Below, in pieces: positions 23,905 through 32,112 of a stretch of 35,901 nt of DNA. This DNA is from Chloroflexota bacterium (GTDB lineage: Bacteria > Chloroflexota > Dehalococcoidia > Lucifugimonadales > Lucifugimonadaceae). The translations under genes and the position numbers were made by a program. The notes beneath the pieces are model-generated. The model saw nothing but the letters and a program-made list of their open reading frames with translations. It had not been told where the DNA came from and did no database searches. The DNA is taken from assembly GCA_018649665.1 (NCBI GenBank), contig JABIHL010000062.1, forward strand, positions 1 through 35,901, in the 5' to 3' direction. Numbering within the stretch: the stretch's first letter is position 1; the number at the start of each line of letters is the position of its first letter.

Positions 23905-24642
23905 ATGATCAACGTGGTGGTACCGCTCACATTACCGGCGAAGGAAACGGAAGACACAGGTCACGCCGAGCCACGTCCATTTATTCCGGTTTCTGGCCGC
24001 CCATTGGTTCAGCACGTCGTCGAGAACCTACGCCCTACTTTCGAACATCAATTCATATACGTTGTTGATCCTGAAGTAATGACGATGCACCGTCGTCGAT
24101 CACTGGGAATTTCTTCCGATTCTCAAGTCGTCTACAGCTGGAGCGCACCTCGTACCTTGGCTGCCGCCGCCTGCATGGCACGAGAGTCGATCGATATGAG
24201 CGAGCCACTCGTAATAGCGGCTTGCGAACAGTTCATCGATGTTGATCTCGATCGCTTCTATATCGCAGGAATGGACGTAGGAGCCGATGCCGCAGTGCTG
24301 ACCTTCCCCGGGGACCGTACTCCAAAGTACTCGACCTCTATGGTCTACAAAAACCGAGTAGTCGAGATGTCGGAACACCGGACGATCTCTGAGCAGGCAA
24401 ATGCTGGCATCTACTATTTCAAGGATGGTCAAACTTTCTTCGATGCAGCCGTTGCAGCTCTAACGCGAACTGAGGCTGAAGATTCGGCTCTCACGATGTC
24501 GGGCATCTTCAACTACCTCGTTGAAAACGGAGCAAACGTAGTCCCTTGCCCGCTTCCAATCGGGGCGTTCAAGCCTCTTCACACGTCGATAGACCTGAGC
24601 CTGTTCGAAGCTCGCAACGATCTACAAATTCACGCAGCTTAG
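23905..24642 (+). CDS. Nucleotidyltransferase-fold (GT-A/NTP transferase-like) protein
   Basis: A 245-residue protein resembling sugar-1-phosphate nucleotidyltransferases: INVVVPLTLPAK, then PRPFIPVSGRPLVQHVVENL (about 24-43), FIYVVD, PLVIAACEQFIDVD (about 106-119, the metal-site region), an AVLTFPGDRTPKYS segment and NAGIYYFKDG. The GxGxR nucleotide-binding loop that should precede the PRPFIP block is missing and replaced by an acidic stretch. The catalytic Asp of the usual CD motif reads CEQ, so activity is doubtful or altered. ATG 23905 is 40 bases after the zinc-ribbon gene, on the same strand. Association with the chemotaxis cluster is notable. Its role may be regulatory or in surface-polysaccharide synthesis. 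Confidence 0.72.
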   Translation: MINVVVPLTLPAKETEDTGHAEPRPFIPVSGRPLVQHVVENLRPTFEHQFIYVVDPEVMTMHRRRSLGISSDSQVVYSWSAPRTLAAAACMARESIDMSEPLVIAACEQFIDVDLDRFYIAGMDVGADAAVLTFPGDRTPKYSTSMVYKNRVVEMSEHRTISEQANAGIYYFKDGQTFFDAAVAALTRTEAEDSALTMSGIFNYLVENGANVVPCPLPIGAFKPLHTSIDLSLFEARNDLQIHAA

Positions 24643-24659
24643 TAGTAATTTCCGAACTC

Positions 24660-25658
24660 TTATCTGTCGACTACGTCCATCAAGGCCTGAATGTAGCCAT
24701 TGGCGAACGCCCTACCTCGGTGCCCCCACGGACTGTCACCAACGACTATGGGTACATGGTCGTCGACGAACATGCCTTCGAAGCCAATCTTCTTGTAGCT
24801 CTCCATAGCCCGATACATGTCGACGTGTCCTGTGTTGATGAACTCTTCTTGGAAGTTCGGCACGGTTTCTGAAACGTTGCGGAAGTGGACGTAGAGAATC
24901 TTTTCACGTTCGCCGAAGTATTCGATCATTTCGTAGATACCGTCACCCTTGGCATCTTCCATCTCACTAAAAGTTCCCTGGCAGAACTCGATGCAGTTCG
25001 ATGGCGACTCTACGATGCCAATCAATCGCTTGTACGCTTCAAAACTTCGGAAGAGTTGTGGGATGCCTTGGAGTTCAGCGACTGGCGGATCGCACGGGTG
25101 AATGCCAGTTCGAATGCCTTCTTCCTCGGCGACGGGAATGATGATCTTGATCCAGTGTTCGAGGTTTTCCCACATTTCGTCCTCGGTGTATCGGCGATCC
25201 ATTAGAAGTGGGCGCTTACTTGCCTCTTCAAGATCAAACGCGGTGACCTGCGCACCGGCACGAATTTTCGTTGTCAGCAACGTTCTACCCACGAGGGTCG
25301 GCATCCAGTGGTAGCCAAATATCGGAATGCCAGCACGAGCAATGTTTCGAACCGTGTAGACCATGTTCTCGATCTGACGGTCACGATCGGGTCCGCCTAG
25401 CATCACTTGGTCATAGAACTTAAGCGGCACGTTCTCCAGCGCTTCGAGAACCAGGCCGGCATCTTCAACCCTCTGCCTTAGCTGAAGCAGGTCGTCGTAT
25501 TCCCACCGTTCGTCTCCCGGAACGATTCCGGCGTTTGCGTACGATTGCAGCACAACGTGGGTGGTGCCCATTTGAGCAGCGAACTGAAGATCGTTAGCGT
25601 CAACCTCTGCCTGCTTGTAGTCGACAGGGTCGACTCCCATGTTGAATCCGACTTTCAT
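24660..25658 (-). CDS. Mannonate dehydratase (UxuA)-like TIM-barrel protein
   Basis: A 332-residue xylose-isomerase-like TIM barrel of the UxuA family, which dehydrates D-mannonate to 2-keto-3-deoxygluconate. Supporting motifs are GYHWMPT near 117, GIHPCDPP near 189 with metal-ligand His and Cys, ESPSNCIEFCQGTFSEM near 220, LYVHFRNV near 260 and DDHVP near 300. Length is slightly shorter than E. coli UxuA. ATG 25658 is preferred over GTG 25664 because GAGG lies five bases upstream of the ATG. It converges with the preceding gene, separated by 17 bases. True mannonate activity is not proven; SAR202-like genomes may use such enzymes on other sugar acids. Confidence 0.82.
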   Translation of the reverse strand: MKVGFNMGVDPVDYKQAEVDANDLQFAAQMGTTHVVLQSYANAGIVPGDERWEYDDLLQLRQRVEDAGLVLEALENVPLKFYDQVMLGGPDRDRQIENMVYTVRNIARAGIPIFGYHWMPTLVGRTLLTTKIRAGAQVTAFDLEEASKRPLLMDRRYTEDEMWENLEHWIKIIIPVAEEEGIRTGIHPCDPPVAELQGIPQLFRSFEAYKRLIGIVESPSNCIEFCQGTFSEMEDAKGDGIYEMIEYFGEREKILYVHFRNVSETVPNFQEEFINTGHVDMYRAMESYKKIGFEGMFVDDHVPIVVGDSPWGHRGRAFANGYIQALMDVVDR

Positions 25659-25792
25659 AGCCACCTCATTGATCTCACAAATTACGCGCCAGAGTTACCG
25701 GCGAAAGAATGAGCGAAGTTTAGCGCGTGAACCGGCAGATCACTCTCATTGGACATGAGATTTCTGAGGCTTCCAACTTGTTCGAAATCGAA

Positions 25793-25824
25793 AGAAACCC
25801 GATTCAGTAATGAACCGGGTTTCT
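25793..25824 (-). terminator. Intrinsic terminator of the rhodanese gene
   Basis: A 14-bp stem (one G-U pair), loop TTAC, lies 22 bases after the rhodanese stop and is followed on the minus strand by a short T run. A-runs and T-runs on both sides mean it could act in both directions. Confidence 0.75.
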
Positions 25825-25845
25825 AGTTATCAATTTCAGCAGAAG

Positions 25846-26196
25846 CTATTTCGTGGCTTCGGCTTCGGTCTCAGCTTCCGACCATGCGCCCTCTACCGGG
25901 TACCCAGCGTCTTCCCAATCGAGAATCCCGCCTTCGTATCGGCGAACGTTCTCGAACCCGCCGCTAGTGAGCAAGTGATATGCATATTTGCTCGATGGGC
26001 AGTTCGGATCGGAGCAGTAGACGACAATTTCGTCACTTTTATCAAGATTTTCAGTGACCTTACTGGGATTATCCACATGAATCGATCCCGGGATGTGCTT
26101 CGCCTGAAACGCCCACTCGCTCAACGCACAAACGAGTTTAAAGTCGTCACCAGCGTCGAGTTTTGCTTTCAGTTCATCTCGGGCGATCAAATTCAT
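25846..26196 (-). CDS. Rhodanese-like domain protein
   Basis: A 116-residue single-domain rhodanese. The family transfers sulfane sulfur through a cysteine persulfide. Active-site Cys61 lies in VVYCSDPNCPSSKYAYHLL, the expected loop before a helix; a second Cys66 sits in the same loop. AKHIPGSIHV near 32 and the ending GGILDWEDAGYPVEG are typical. The last 15 residues are an acidic Ala/Glu tail. There is no export signal. ATG 26196 is the start. It is monocistronic, with a terminator just downstream. A role in sulfur transfer or thiosulfate use is general to the family; no partner gene is adjacent. Confidence 0.9.
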   Translation of the reverse strand: MNLIARDELKAKLDAGDDFKLVCALSEWAFQAKHIPGSIHVDNPSKVTENLDKSDEIVVYCSDPNCPSSKYAYHLLTSGGFENVRRYEGGILDWEDAGYPVEGAWSEAETEAEATK

Positions 26197-26252
26197 TCTG
26201 ATATCTCTGTTTCAAATTATCGGACTACAGTGTCGTCAAAGCCGACTCTACG

Positions 26253-26340
26253 CCCAATTCTGTTGAGGGGTTATTTTTAGCCAGTCACAGGTTAGATGCA
26301 CCACGACACAAATCGACCCGGAGAACGGGGTCATTTTAGA
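26253..26340 (+). other. Two tandem terminator-like hairpins upstream of the kinase-like gene
   Basis: CCCAA-TTCTG-TTGAGGG (26253-26269) is followed by GTTATTTTTAG. GACCCG-GAGAA-CGGGGTC (26315-26332) is followed by ATTTTAGAGATTTTTG. Both read as plus-strand terminators, yet no plus-strand gene precedes them. They may end an antisense or small RNA, or attenuate the downstream gene. Confidence 0.4.
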
Positions 26341-26480
26341 GATTTTTGTGATGTAGTGACGTTTGGTGAGTTTTGAAGGCGACAACGCTTCTCTTCTCAG
26401 ACTATAGGCAGGTCGGGACTTGAAATCAATATCGGTACTCGGGTTAGGCTTACGTAGGACATTCCAACAACGAGGTAATC

Positions 26481-27548
26481 ATGATGAAACCATCTTTGCC
26501 AGCCGACATCGAAGCACTGACTGTCGAGCTTCTCAATGAGCACCTAACTCGATCAGACTATTGGAACAGCGGAGCCTTAACCGAGGTCAACTCGGACCTT
26601 TATGCTGGGATGGATTCGATGTCGGCTGGGGTCTACAAAATCGACGGACGATTGCGTTCGGGCGAGGTCGTTGCGCTGATCGTGAAATTACGTGACCTTG
26701 GCGGAAGCGAAAATCTGCATCAAGGTGGTCGACAAGAGGTTCATTTCTACAAATATTTAGCTGGTAGAGCAGGGGTTGAGACTCCTACCGCCTATGCTGC
26801 CGAATACGAATCTGAGACTGGTCAAATGCTTCTCATTCTCGAGTATTTGAACGAATGTGGGGATGTCGGGACGATTAACACGAATTCGAGTCTTGAACAG
26901 ATCGTGCGGGTCACAAACGCTCTGGCCGGTATGCACGCGAAATGGTGGAACACTGATGAGTTGGAGAACCTCACTAGCATTCGAACGTTTGAGCAGCCTT
27001 TTGAAAGCGGAGGTCGACTATTTGATTCAGGCGTATACAGCGGTGCCCGATTTATTGAGCAGTACGAAAATCGGCTCCACCCAGCGATTTATGATCTTTA
27101 CAGCTCGTCGAATCCATGGCCACAGAACCTTCAAGGTATGTTTTCAGGCAACAGAACGTTGTGTCACTACGACGTTGCCGCCAAGAATCTATTTTTGCCT
27201 GAAGACCTGACCCTAGCGCCCAAGTTCTTTGATTGGTCACTAATTACACGAGGTAGCATCGGGATTGAACTTGCGGTAATCATCGCCTACAGCCTCAGCG
27301 TGGAAGAGCATGATCGGATTCCAGACGTTCTCAACTCTTATCTTGAAACGATGCACAGTCTTGGAATTACCGATCTAACTTCCGACACGTTGTGGAACGA
27401 TGTTCGATGCGGTTTATTGGTACGCCTTGCTGCACCGATCGCTCTCGCGTCGAGAGATTATCCTCCAGCGCACGCATTAGCACTGGAGATTCTTCCGAGG
27501 ATCACTTCAGATGTACTGGCAACTGATGCGCTTGAACTAACAAGGTAA
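26481..27548 (+). CDS. Phosphotransferase-family (aminoglycoside phosphotransferase/ecdysteroid kinase-like) protein
   Basis: A 355-residue protein kinase-like fold enzyme. The ATP-anchoring Lys is probably Lys69 (ALIVKLRD), with Glu86 (QEVHFYKYL) as its partner. The catalytic loop is HYDVAAKNLFL, with Asp231 and metal-ligand Asn236, and the later metal Asp is Asp251 (FFDWSL). This arrangement is that of the APH/choline kinase superfamily, and the GGRQEVHFYKYL region resembles EcKinase/DUF1679-like members. It would phosphorylate a small molecule; the substrate is unknown. ATG 26481 follows GAGG by five bases. It is convergent with YaaA. No resistance context is seen, so an antibiotic kinase is unlikely. 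Confidence 0.82.
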   Translation: MMKPSLPADIEALTVELLNEHLTRSDYWNSGALTEVNSDLYAGMDSMSAGVYKIDGRLRSGEVVALIVKLRDLGGSENLHQGGRQEVHFYKYLAGRAGVETPTAYAAEYESETGQMLLILEYLNECGDVGTINTNSSLEQIVRVTNALAGMHAKWWNTDELENLTSIRTFEQPFESGGRLFDSGVYSGARFIEQYENRLHPAIYDLYSSSNPWPQNLQGMFSGNRTLCHYDVAAKNLFLPEDLTLAPKFFDWSLITRGSIGIELAVIIAYSLSVEEHDRIPDVLNSYLETMHSLGITDLTSDTLWNDVRCGLLVRLAAPIALASRDYPPAHALALEILPRITSDVLATDALELTR

Positions 27549-27822
27549 ATACCAGAAACTAAGTCCATATCGAAATCAACAATTTGTAATATTCGATAGG
27601 AAAAACTGGGCCAAATATCGCCAGAAGATGCAAACTCTGAAGGGTTTGAAACACCAGCTGAGTTTGTCCAATCATCCGCTGATATTCACAAAACGACCGT
27701 TACATAAGATTTAGAACAGTCGGAAGTTTGGATGATTTATTTCGTCATGGTGAGTTGAACAACCAAAGTTAAATTCAATATCTTCGTAATCGCCTACGCT
27801 CATCTGATCACTAATCACTAGG

Positions 27823-28635
27823 CTAAGAAAGTTCCTTCACGAACAATAACTCAGTTGCACCGTCGAACTCGTTTGAGAGCTCTGGGCGATATTCGTAGCC
27901 TTCAGGATGCGAAAAGTTAGCCAGCAGCTCAGGTACCAAATCGGTTGACCCGGCTGCTTCTGGGTTCGATACGAGATGCCGAATTAGCGCTCCTTTGAGT
28001 GCTTTCGACCAGTGATTGATCGTCCGAAACTGCCCTTCAGCACTCTTTTCGAGAAATTTCACTGTGAACCGATTTCGAATCGTCAATTTTGAAGGCTCCC
28101 ACGCTGCGCTGTGTTCGTTCGGCAGTAAATCCCAAACCACTCGGTCTTCGGCAATTTCGGCCAATACCTTGGTGACAAGAGGCTTCCAAATCGCCGAGCA
28201 AGCTTTGTTGCGCCGAAGCTTCGCCCCCATCTTCAACTTGTAGGACGGAATCAGGTCGAACGGTCGAAGTACACCGAACAGTCCCGACATGATGATCGTA
28301 TTCTCACCGAATACTTTTTTCGCGGAATCATCAAGAGACACATGGTCGATCGAGTCGTACATCACCCCTGTGTACCGTTCTATCGCCAAAGCCGTTGGCG
28401 AACTCGAAATCGCCGCATTGTCCGTTCGTGCCTTTTCGAGAGCGATTCCTTTCACTCCCAACATTTTCTGAGCGACCCGTGGCTTGCCACTAAGCTGACC
28501 GAGCGCTTTGATCATCAATTCACGAGCCGGACTGAGCTGTTCGAACGATATAGATGAGAGATCGATTGGTGGACCATCTCCTCCAGACAATTTGCCTTCG
28601 GAGGGAGGTAGCAGGATCAACGGCGAGTTAGACAT
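27823..28635 (-). CDS. yaaA: YaaA family protein (DUF328, peroxide stress)
   Basis: A 270-residue DUF328/YaaA protein. LLPPSEGK at 8-15 is the family's opening signature, followed by KALGQLSGKPRVAQKMLGVKG, YTGVMYDSID, MSGLFGVLRPFDLIPSYKLKMG (about 116-137) and WDLLPNEH. In E. coli YaaA lowers free iron during peroxide stress and binds DNA. Length and layout are typical of the family. It is preceded by a divergent promoter region shared with the copper operon's first gene and converges with the kinase-like gene, so it is a single-gene unit. Its physiological role here is taken from the family only. Confidence 0.92.
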   Translation of the reverse strand: MSNSPLILLPPSEGKLSGGDGPPIDLSSISFEQLSPARELMIKALGQLSGKPRVAQKMLGVKGIALEKARTDNAAISSSPTALAIERYTGVMYDSIDHVSLDDSAKKVFGENTIIMSGLFGVLRPFDLIPSYKLKMGAKLRRNKACSAIWKPLVTKVLAEIAEDRVVWDLLPNEHSAAWEPSKLTIRNRFTVKFLEKSAEGQFRTINHWSKALKGALIRHLVSNPEAAGSTDLVPELLANFSHPEGYEYRPELSNEFDGATELLFVKELS

Positions 28636-28878
28636 GAGGACGGATTGTAGTTGGCTAGGAGATTCCCCGTGTGGTGAAGAGCAACGCTCGTCGGGTCATT
28701 ATCGCTTCCGCATGAGTTCAGGATTTCAGCACGGAGCTTTGGTACAGCCCTTACATATTTCTCATGTATTCCGATTTACTCGCTGCTGTACAAAACATTT
28801 ACTATAGTTATTAGGTCAATATGCATCAATCACCTGCAAGTGCCTGTCAGAGAGTCAGTTCTGGAAATTCAAAACAGT

Positions 28879-29298
28879 ATGTATCGATTTCCGATGATGG
28901 TGTTAATCGCAATCGTCACGTTATTGCTGCCTTTGATCGGACCAGCGGTCGACCACCATTACTTCGAACGATTTGCTTCCCACTCACACGTCTATCTGGA
29001 CCAGCCTGATCTGAATCACGGTCACACCTACGACTCGACATTCAGCTCGACCGATGCTGAATCAGAAAGCTATATCGCCACTTCAGGCGATGGATTTTCC
29101 ACCAGCACAGTTACTTTCATTACTGACGGTTCGTCCAATGCCGACTATTTGATGAAATTCACCGACGGCATTCTTGGCCTTACTGGTGACAATTACAGAC
29201 GACCCAGCGAGATAACGCTCGCACTACCCGAAAGACCGCCACGTTCAAGCTCGCCAGTGAAAAATCTGGAGCTTGTTGAACGCCTTGGCAACGCGTAG
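28879..29298 (+). CDS. Exported His-rich small protein heading the copper/cytochrome operon
   Basis: A 139-residue protein. It starts with a hydrophobic segment (FPMMVLIAIVTLLLPLIGPAV, about 4-24) that should serve as signal peptide or anchor. A His-rich stretch follows: DHHYFERFASHSHVY and LNHGHTY (about 25-49). The rest is Ser/Thr-rich, with a Pro/Arg-rich end. ATG 28879 is chosen; GTG 28840 would add 13 polar residues before the hydrophobic segment. No strong ribosome binding site favours either. It lies 57 bases before SCO1 on the same strand. Histidines beside copper-delivery genes suggest metal binding outside the membrane, but no family is recognised. Confidence 0.65.
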   Translation: MYRFPMMVLIAIVTLLLPLIGPAVDHHYFERFASHSHVYLDQPDLNHGHTYDSTFSSTDAESESYIATSGDGFSTSTVTFITDGSSNADYLMKFTDGILGLTGDNYRRPSEITLALPERPPRSSSPVKNLELVERLGNA

Positions 29299-29355
29299 TT
29301 TTTCTTAGTACTCGACAGCTCCAAACCGAATTAATAATTCAGGAGCAGTCACGCT

Positions 29356-30012
29356 TTGAAACTCCCACAATTCTCTTGGGTACACGCGTCGATCTCTGAT
29401 CGACCCGCACTACAGTTGCTCGCGTTCGCCATGTTGGCGATATTGGTCGCCGCATCGTTGACTTCGTGTAGCGAGGATTCTCACGAATTCTCTGGCGCGG
29501 TCAGCGATCCTCCACCAGTGATTCAGGATTTTGTCCTGACAGACCAACATGGTGATGAATTCCGTATGAGCACCGACAGCGGAGATGTGTCAGTCATTTT
29601 CTTTGGCTACACGCTCTGCCCGGACGTCTGCCCGACAACTCTCGCCGACATGGTGAAAGCGAAGCGAATTCTGGAGGCAGATGCAGATGAAGTTTCGTTC
29701 ATCTGGATAACTGTTGATCCAGAAAGAGATTCGCCCGAGGTTCTCGGCCAGCGTATCGCAGTGTTCGATCCGGAATTCATTGGTTTAAGCGGAACACGCG
29801 AAATCCTTGAAGAGGTTTGGGATGATTTTGGGATAGTCGTCGAACGTGACGATACCCAAGGTAGTGCCGCGGGTTATCTCGTTTCGCACACGGCCAATAC
29901 GTATCTGGTCGACCGGAACATGAAAAACCTAGTGGTATTCACTTTCGGGACTGCTTCTGACGATATCGCGGCAGACGTTGCCGCGGTTTTGAAAGATCAA
30001 AAGGAACAATAG
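29356..30012 (+). CDS. SCO1/SenC-family copper chaperone lipoprotein
   Basis: A 218-residue SCO-type thioredoxin-fold protein. It is a lipoprotein (lipobox ending at Cys38 in LTSC). The copper site is Cys88-x3-Cys92 (LCPDVCP) plus His178 (LVSHTANTYLVD). WITVDPERDSP near 117 is typical. SCO proteins deliver or reduce the CuA site of cytochrome c oxidase. TTG 29356 follows AGGAG by about ten bases. It is joined directly to the PCuAC gene with no gap, so the two are probably translated together. No oxidase subunits are in the window. Confidence 0.94.
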   Translation: MKLPQFSWVHASISDRPALQLLAFAMLAILVAASLTSCSEDSHEFSGAVSDPPPVIQDFVLTDQHGDEFRMSTDSGDVSVIFFGYTLCPDVCPTTLADMVKAKRILEADADEVSFIWITVDPERDSPEVLGQRIAVFDPEFIGLSGTREILEEVWDDFGIVVERDDTQGSAAGYLVSHTANTYLVDRNMKNLVVFTFGTASDDIAADVAAVLKDQKEQ

Positions 30013-30651
30013 ATGCTTCGTAAAGCAATTACTTTGAGCCTGCTGGCAGTGGCTGCGCTGATAGCACCACTGATGGCAGCATGCTCAACCGAAACTGAAC
30101 CAACTGCAATTCCAATCATCGCGACGGTTGAACCGAAACCAAACGTGTCGGTGACCGCCGCTTGGGCGCGACCGGCTGCCATGATCGCGTATCAAGCAGA
30201 TGCCGACTCAATGGCGATGTCTGGCGACAAAGAAGACTCGCCGATGATGGACATGGATTCTGACTCGACGACGATGGGTGACATGGATGCCATGCCGATG
30301 ATGGGTCCGAAAGGTGGTACCGGGGCTGTTTACTTCGTACTGACCAACGACGGCGATGCAGATGACACTCTTGTCGAAATCATCGACATCATGATCGAAT
30401 ACCCTAGTGACTTTTCAGACATTGTCGAGCTTCACCAGACACTAATGAACGATGGCGTAATGAAGATGGAAAAACTCCCTTCCGGCATTCCTGTGCCAGC
30501 TGGTGAATCGGTCGAACTAAAACCCGGCGGGCTGCACGTGATGATTCTTGATATCAAGCGCAGTCTCAACCCCGGAGACGAAGTTTCGCTGGTACTACGA
30601 TTTGCCTCCGGTGTAGAACAAAAAGTCACAGCGGAAGTACGACAGCCGTAA
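30013..30651 (+). CDS. PCuAC-family periplasmic copper chaperone with Met-rich insert
   Basis: A 212-residue PCuAC (DUF461) lipoprotein; the probable lipidated residue is Cys24. Copper ligands follow the family pattern: His141, Met152, His175 and Met177 (ELHQTLMNDGVMKM, GLHVMILD). Residues 65-98 form an unusual Asp/Met-rich insert with about ten methionines (PMMDMDSD, MGDMDAMPMM) before the beta core that starts at GAVYFVLTN, and this insert could bind extra Cu(I). The family loads copper onto CuA with SCO1, encoded directly upstream. It overlaps the cupredoxin-cytochrome gene by one base. Confidence 0.92.
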   Translation: MLRKAITLSLLAVAALIAPLMAACSTETEPTAIPIIATVEPKPNVSVTAAWARPAAMIAYQADADSMAMSGDKEDSPMMDMDSDSTTMGDMDAMPMMGPKGGTGAVYFVLTNDGDADDTLVEIIDIMIEYPSDFSDIVELHQTLMNDGVMKMEKLPSGIPVPAGESVELKPGGLHVMILDIKRSLNPGDEVSLVLRFASGVEQKVTAEVRQP

Positions 30652-31511
30652 TGAAACGCCTTGTCACATCCCCCAGCCAACTGCAGATCAACATCGTTGG
30701 GCTGATTCTCATCGTTGCGGTAAGCGCAGTGTGGTCGTGGCAAGCGGCGCTTTTCGAATCCCCTCGGGATGTTGTTATAGACATCCCGAGCGGGACGGCG
30801 GAGCAGATCGCTCGCGGGGAAGATCAATCGGTTATTCCCGCCTTCATCAAACTGAAAGAAGGCGACAGCCTAGTACTCATAAATCAAGACACAGAGGGTC
30901 ACAGAGTTGGAGGACTGTATGTAAAGGAAGATTCGACTGTCAGTGCGAAGTTTGGCGACGCTGGGTCGTACTCGTACTTCTGTAGCGTTCACCCGTCAGG
31001 TCAGACCGTGTTCGAAGTTGCTGAAAAGACCAGCGCTCTGCCGCTCGGATGGGCAATGTTTGCCATGATCGGGCTATTGGGCATGATAAACGGCATCTAT
31101 CTTGGCGGCCCTTCAACATGGGAAAGCGGCGCCATTCTCGGAATCGGTGTTGTAGCGATACTTACAGGTTCGGTTCAGGCGTTCATCGCGTCTGGGCTCA
31201 CCGGCGGTGAAAACGTTATCGGCGACAATCCCATTGCTCCTACGACCGAATCGATTGAGCGCGGGCAAACCACGTATCTTCAGTTTTGCGCAACCTGTCA
31301 TGGCGAATCGACTAGAGGAGACGGTCCGTTAGCACCGGGACTAGATCCTCCCCCAGCTGATCTCGTTATCCACATTCCAATTCATCCAGACAATGTGCTC
31401 TTTCTACTTATTCAAGAAGGAATCCCCGGCACGAGCATGCCCCCACTCGGTACCGCAATTTCCGATGAAGAGAAGTGGCATCTGGTGAACTACTTGCGGA
31501 CGATTAAATGA
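30651..31511 (+). CDS. Fusion of cupredoxin, membrane segments and cytochrome c
   Basis: A 286-residue protein in three parts. After an N-terminal anchor helix (14-30) comes a cupredoxin domain (about 40-125) with ligands His84, Cys111, His114 and probably Gln118 as axial ligand (FCSVHPSGQ). Two hydrophobic helices follow (about 131-151 and 160-182). The end is a cytochrome c domain with CATCH (Cys213, Cys216, His217) and axial Met263 in GTSMPPLG. It probably carries electrons at the outer face of the membrane, through copper and haem, to a terminal oxidase. It overlaps the next gene by four bases (ATGA). Such a domain order is not one I recognise as a named protein. Confidence 0.9.
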   Translation: MKRLVTSPSQLQINIVGLILIVAVSAVWSWQAALFESPRDVVIDIPSGTAEQIARGEDQSVIPAFIKLKEGDSLVLINQDTEGHRVGGLYVKEDSTVSAKFGDAGSYSYFCSVHPSGQTVFEVAEKTSALPLGWAMFAMIGLLGMINGIYLGGPSTWESGAILGIGVVAILTGSVQAFIASGLTGGENVIGDNPIAPTTESIERGQTTYLQFCATCHGESTRGDGPLAPGLDPPPADLVIHIPIHPDNVLFLLIQEGIPGTSMPPLGTAISDEEKWHLVNYLRTIK

Positions 31512-32065
31512 GCACCCGTGCTCGTCACTCCTATGTAGCTGCTTCGATTGTTTTCGCCTTCTTGTTTGTGCTGGGAGCTACGTCTTGTACATTCGGAAAC
31601 GTTACAACCGGGAGTGACGTGCCAACCAATTTCGATATCCGAATTTACGATATCCAGTCAGGTTCACATGACCAGATATTGCCATCGAGTGAGCTACGTG
31701 GACAGGTCATTGTGCTGAATTTCTGGGCGACGTGGTGTGGACCTTGCAGGACTGAGATGCCAGTGCTCGACGAAATCTATGCCGATCTGGTGGCAAGCCA
31801 GAGCAACGTCAACGTAATTGGTATTGATATGGGCGTTGCAGAGCAAACACCCGACTCACCAACGATTGAATTCTTACGTGAAATAGACATCAAATATCGG
31901 GTCGGGCACGTTGATGAAGGAAATATCAGTGCGAAGTTTGGAGTGACCAGTCTCCCAGCCACATTTCTCATTTCCGAAACCGGAACGATCGAAAAGAAAT
32001 GGATAGGCGTGTTCGATAAATCTGAAGTCCTCGAAGCCGTATATGACTACTCCATCAATAATTAG
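31508..32065 (+). CDS. TlpA/ResA-family thiol-disulfide oxidoreductase lipoprotein
   Basis: A 185-residue thioredoxin-fold lipoprotein: signal sequence with lipobox Cys27 (GATSC), then a redox site Cys77-Gly-Pro-Cys80 (FWATWCGPCRTEMP) and the cis-Pro region TSLPATFLI near 148. TlpA/ResA proteins reduce CuA or apocytochrome cysteines, which fits the SCO1, PCuAC and cytochrome c genes just upstream. It overlaps the fusion gene by four bases and ends the operon. No clear terminator follows. Confidence 0.93.
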   Translation: MSTRARHSYVAASIVFAFLFVLGATSCTFGNVTTGSDVPTNFDIRIYDIQSGSHDQILPSSELRGQVIVLNFWATWCGPCRTEMPVLDEIYADLVASQSNVNVIGIDMGVAEQTPDSPTIEFLREIDIKYRVGHVDEGNISAKFGVTSLPATFLISETGTIEKKWIGVFDKSEVLEAVYDYSINN

Positions 32066-32112
32066 GTCGAAGCGTCCCGTCAGAATCGAAAGGTTTGCGC
32101 GGCTGATAAGAG

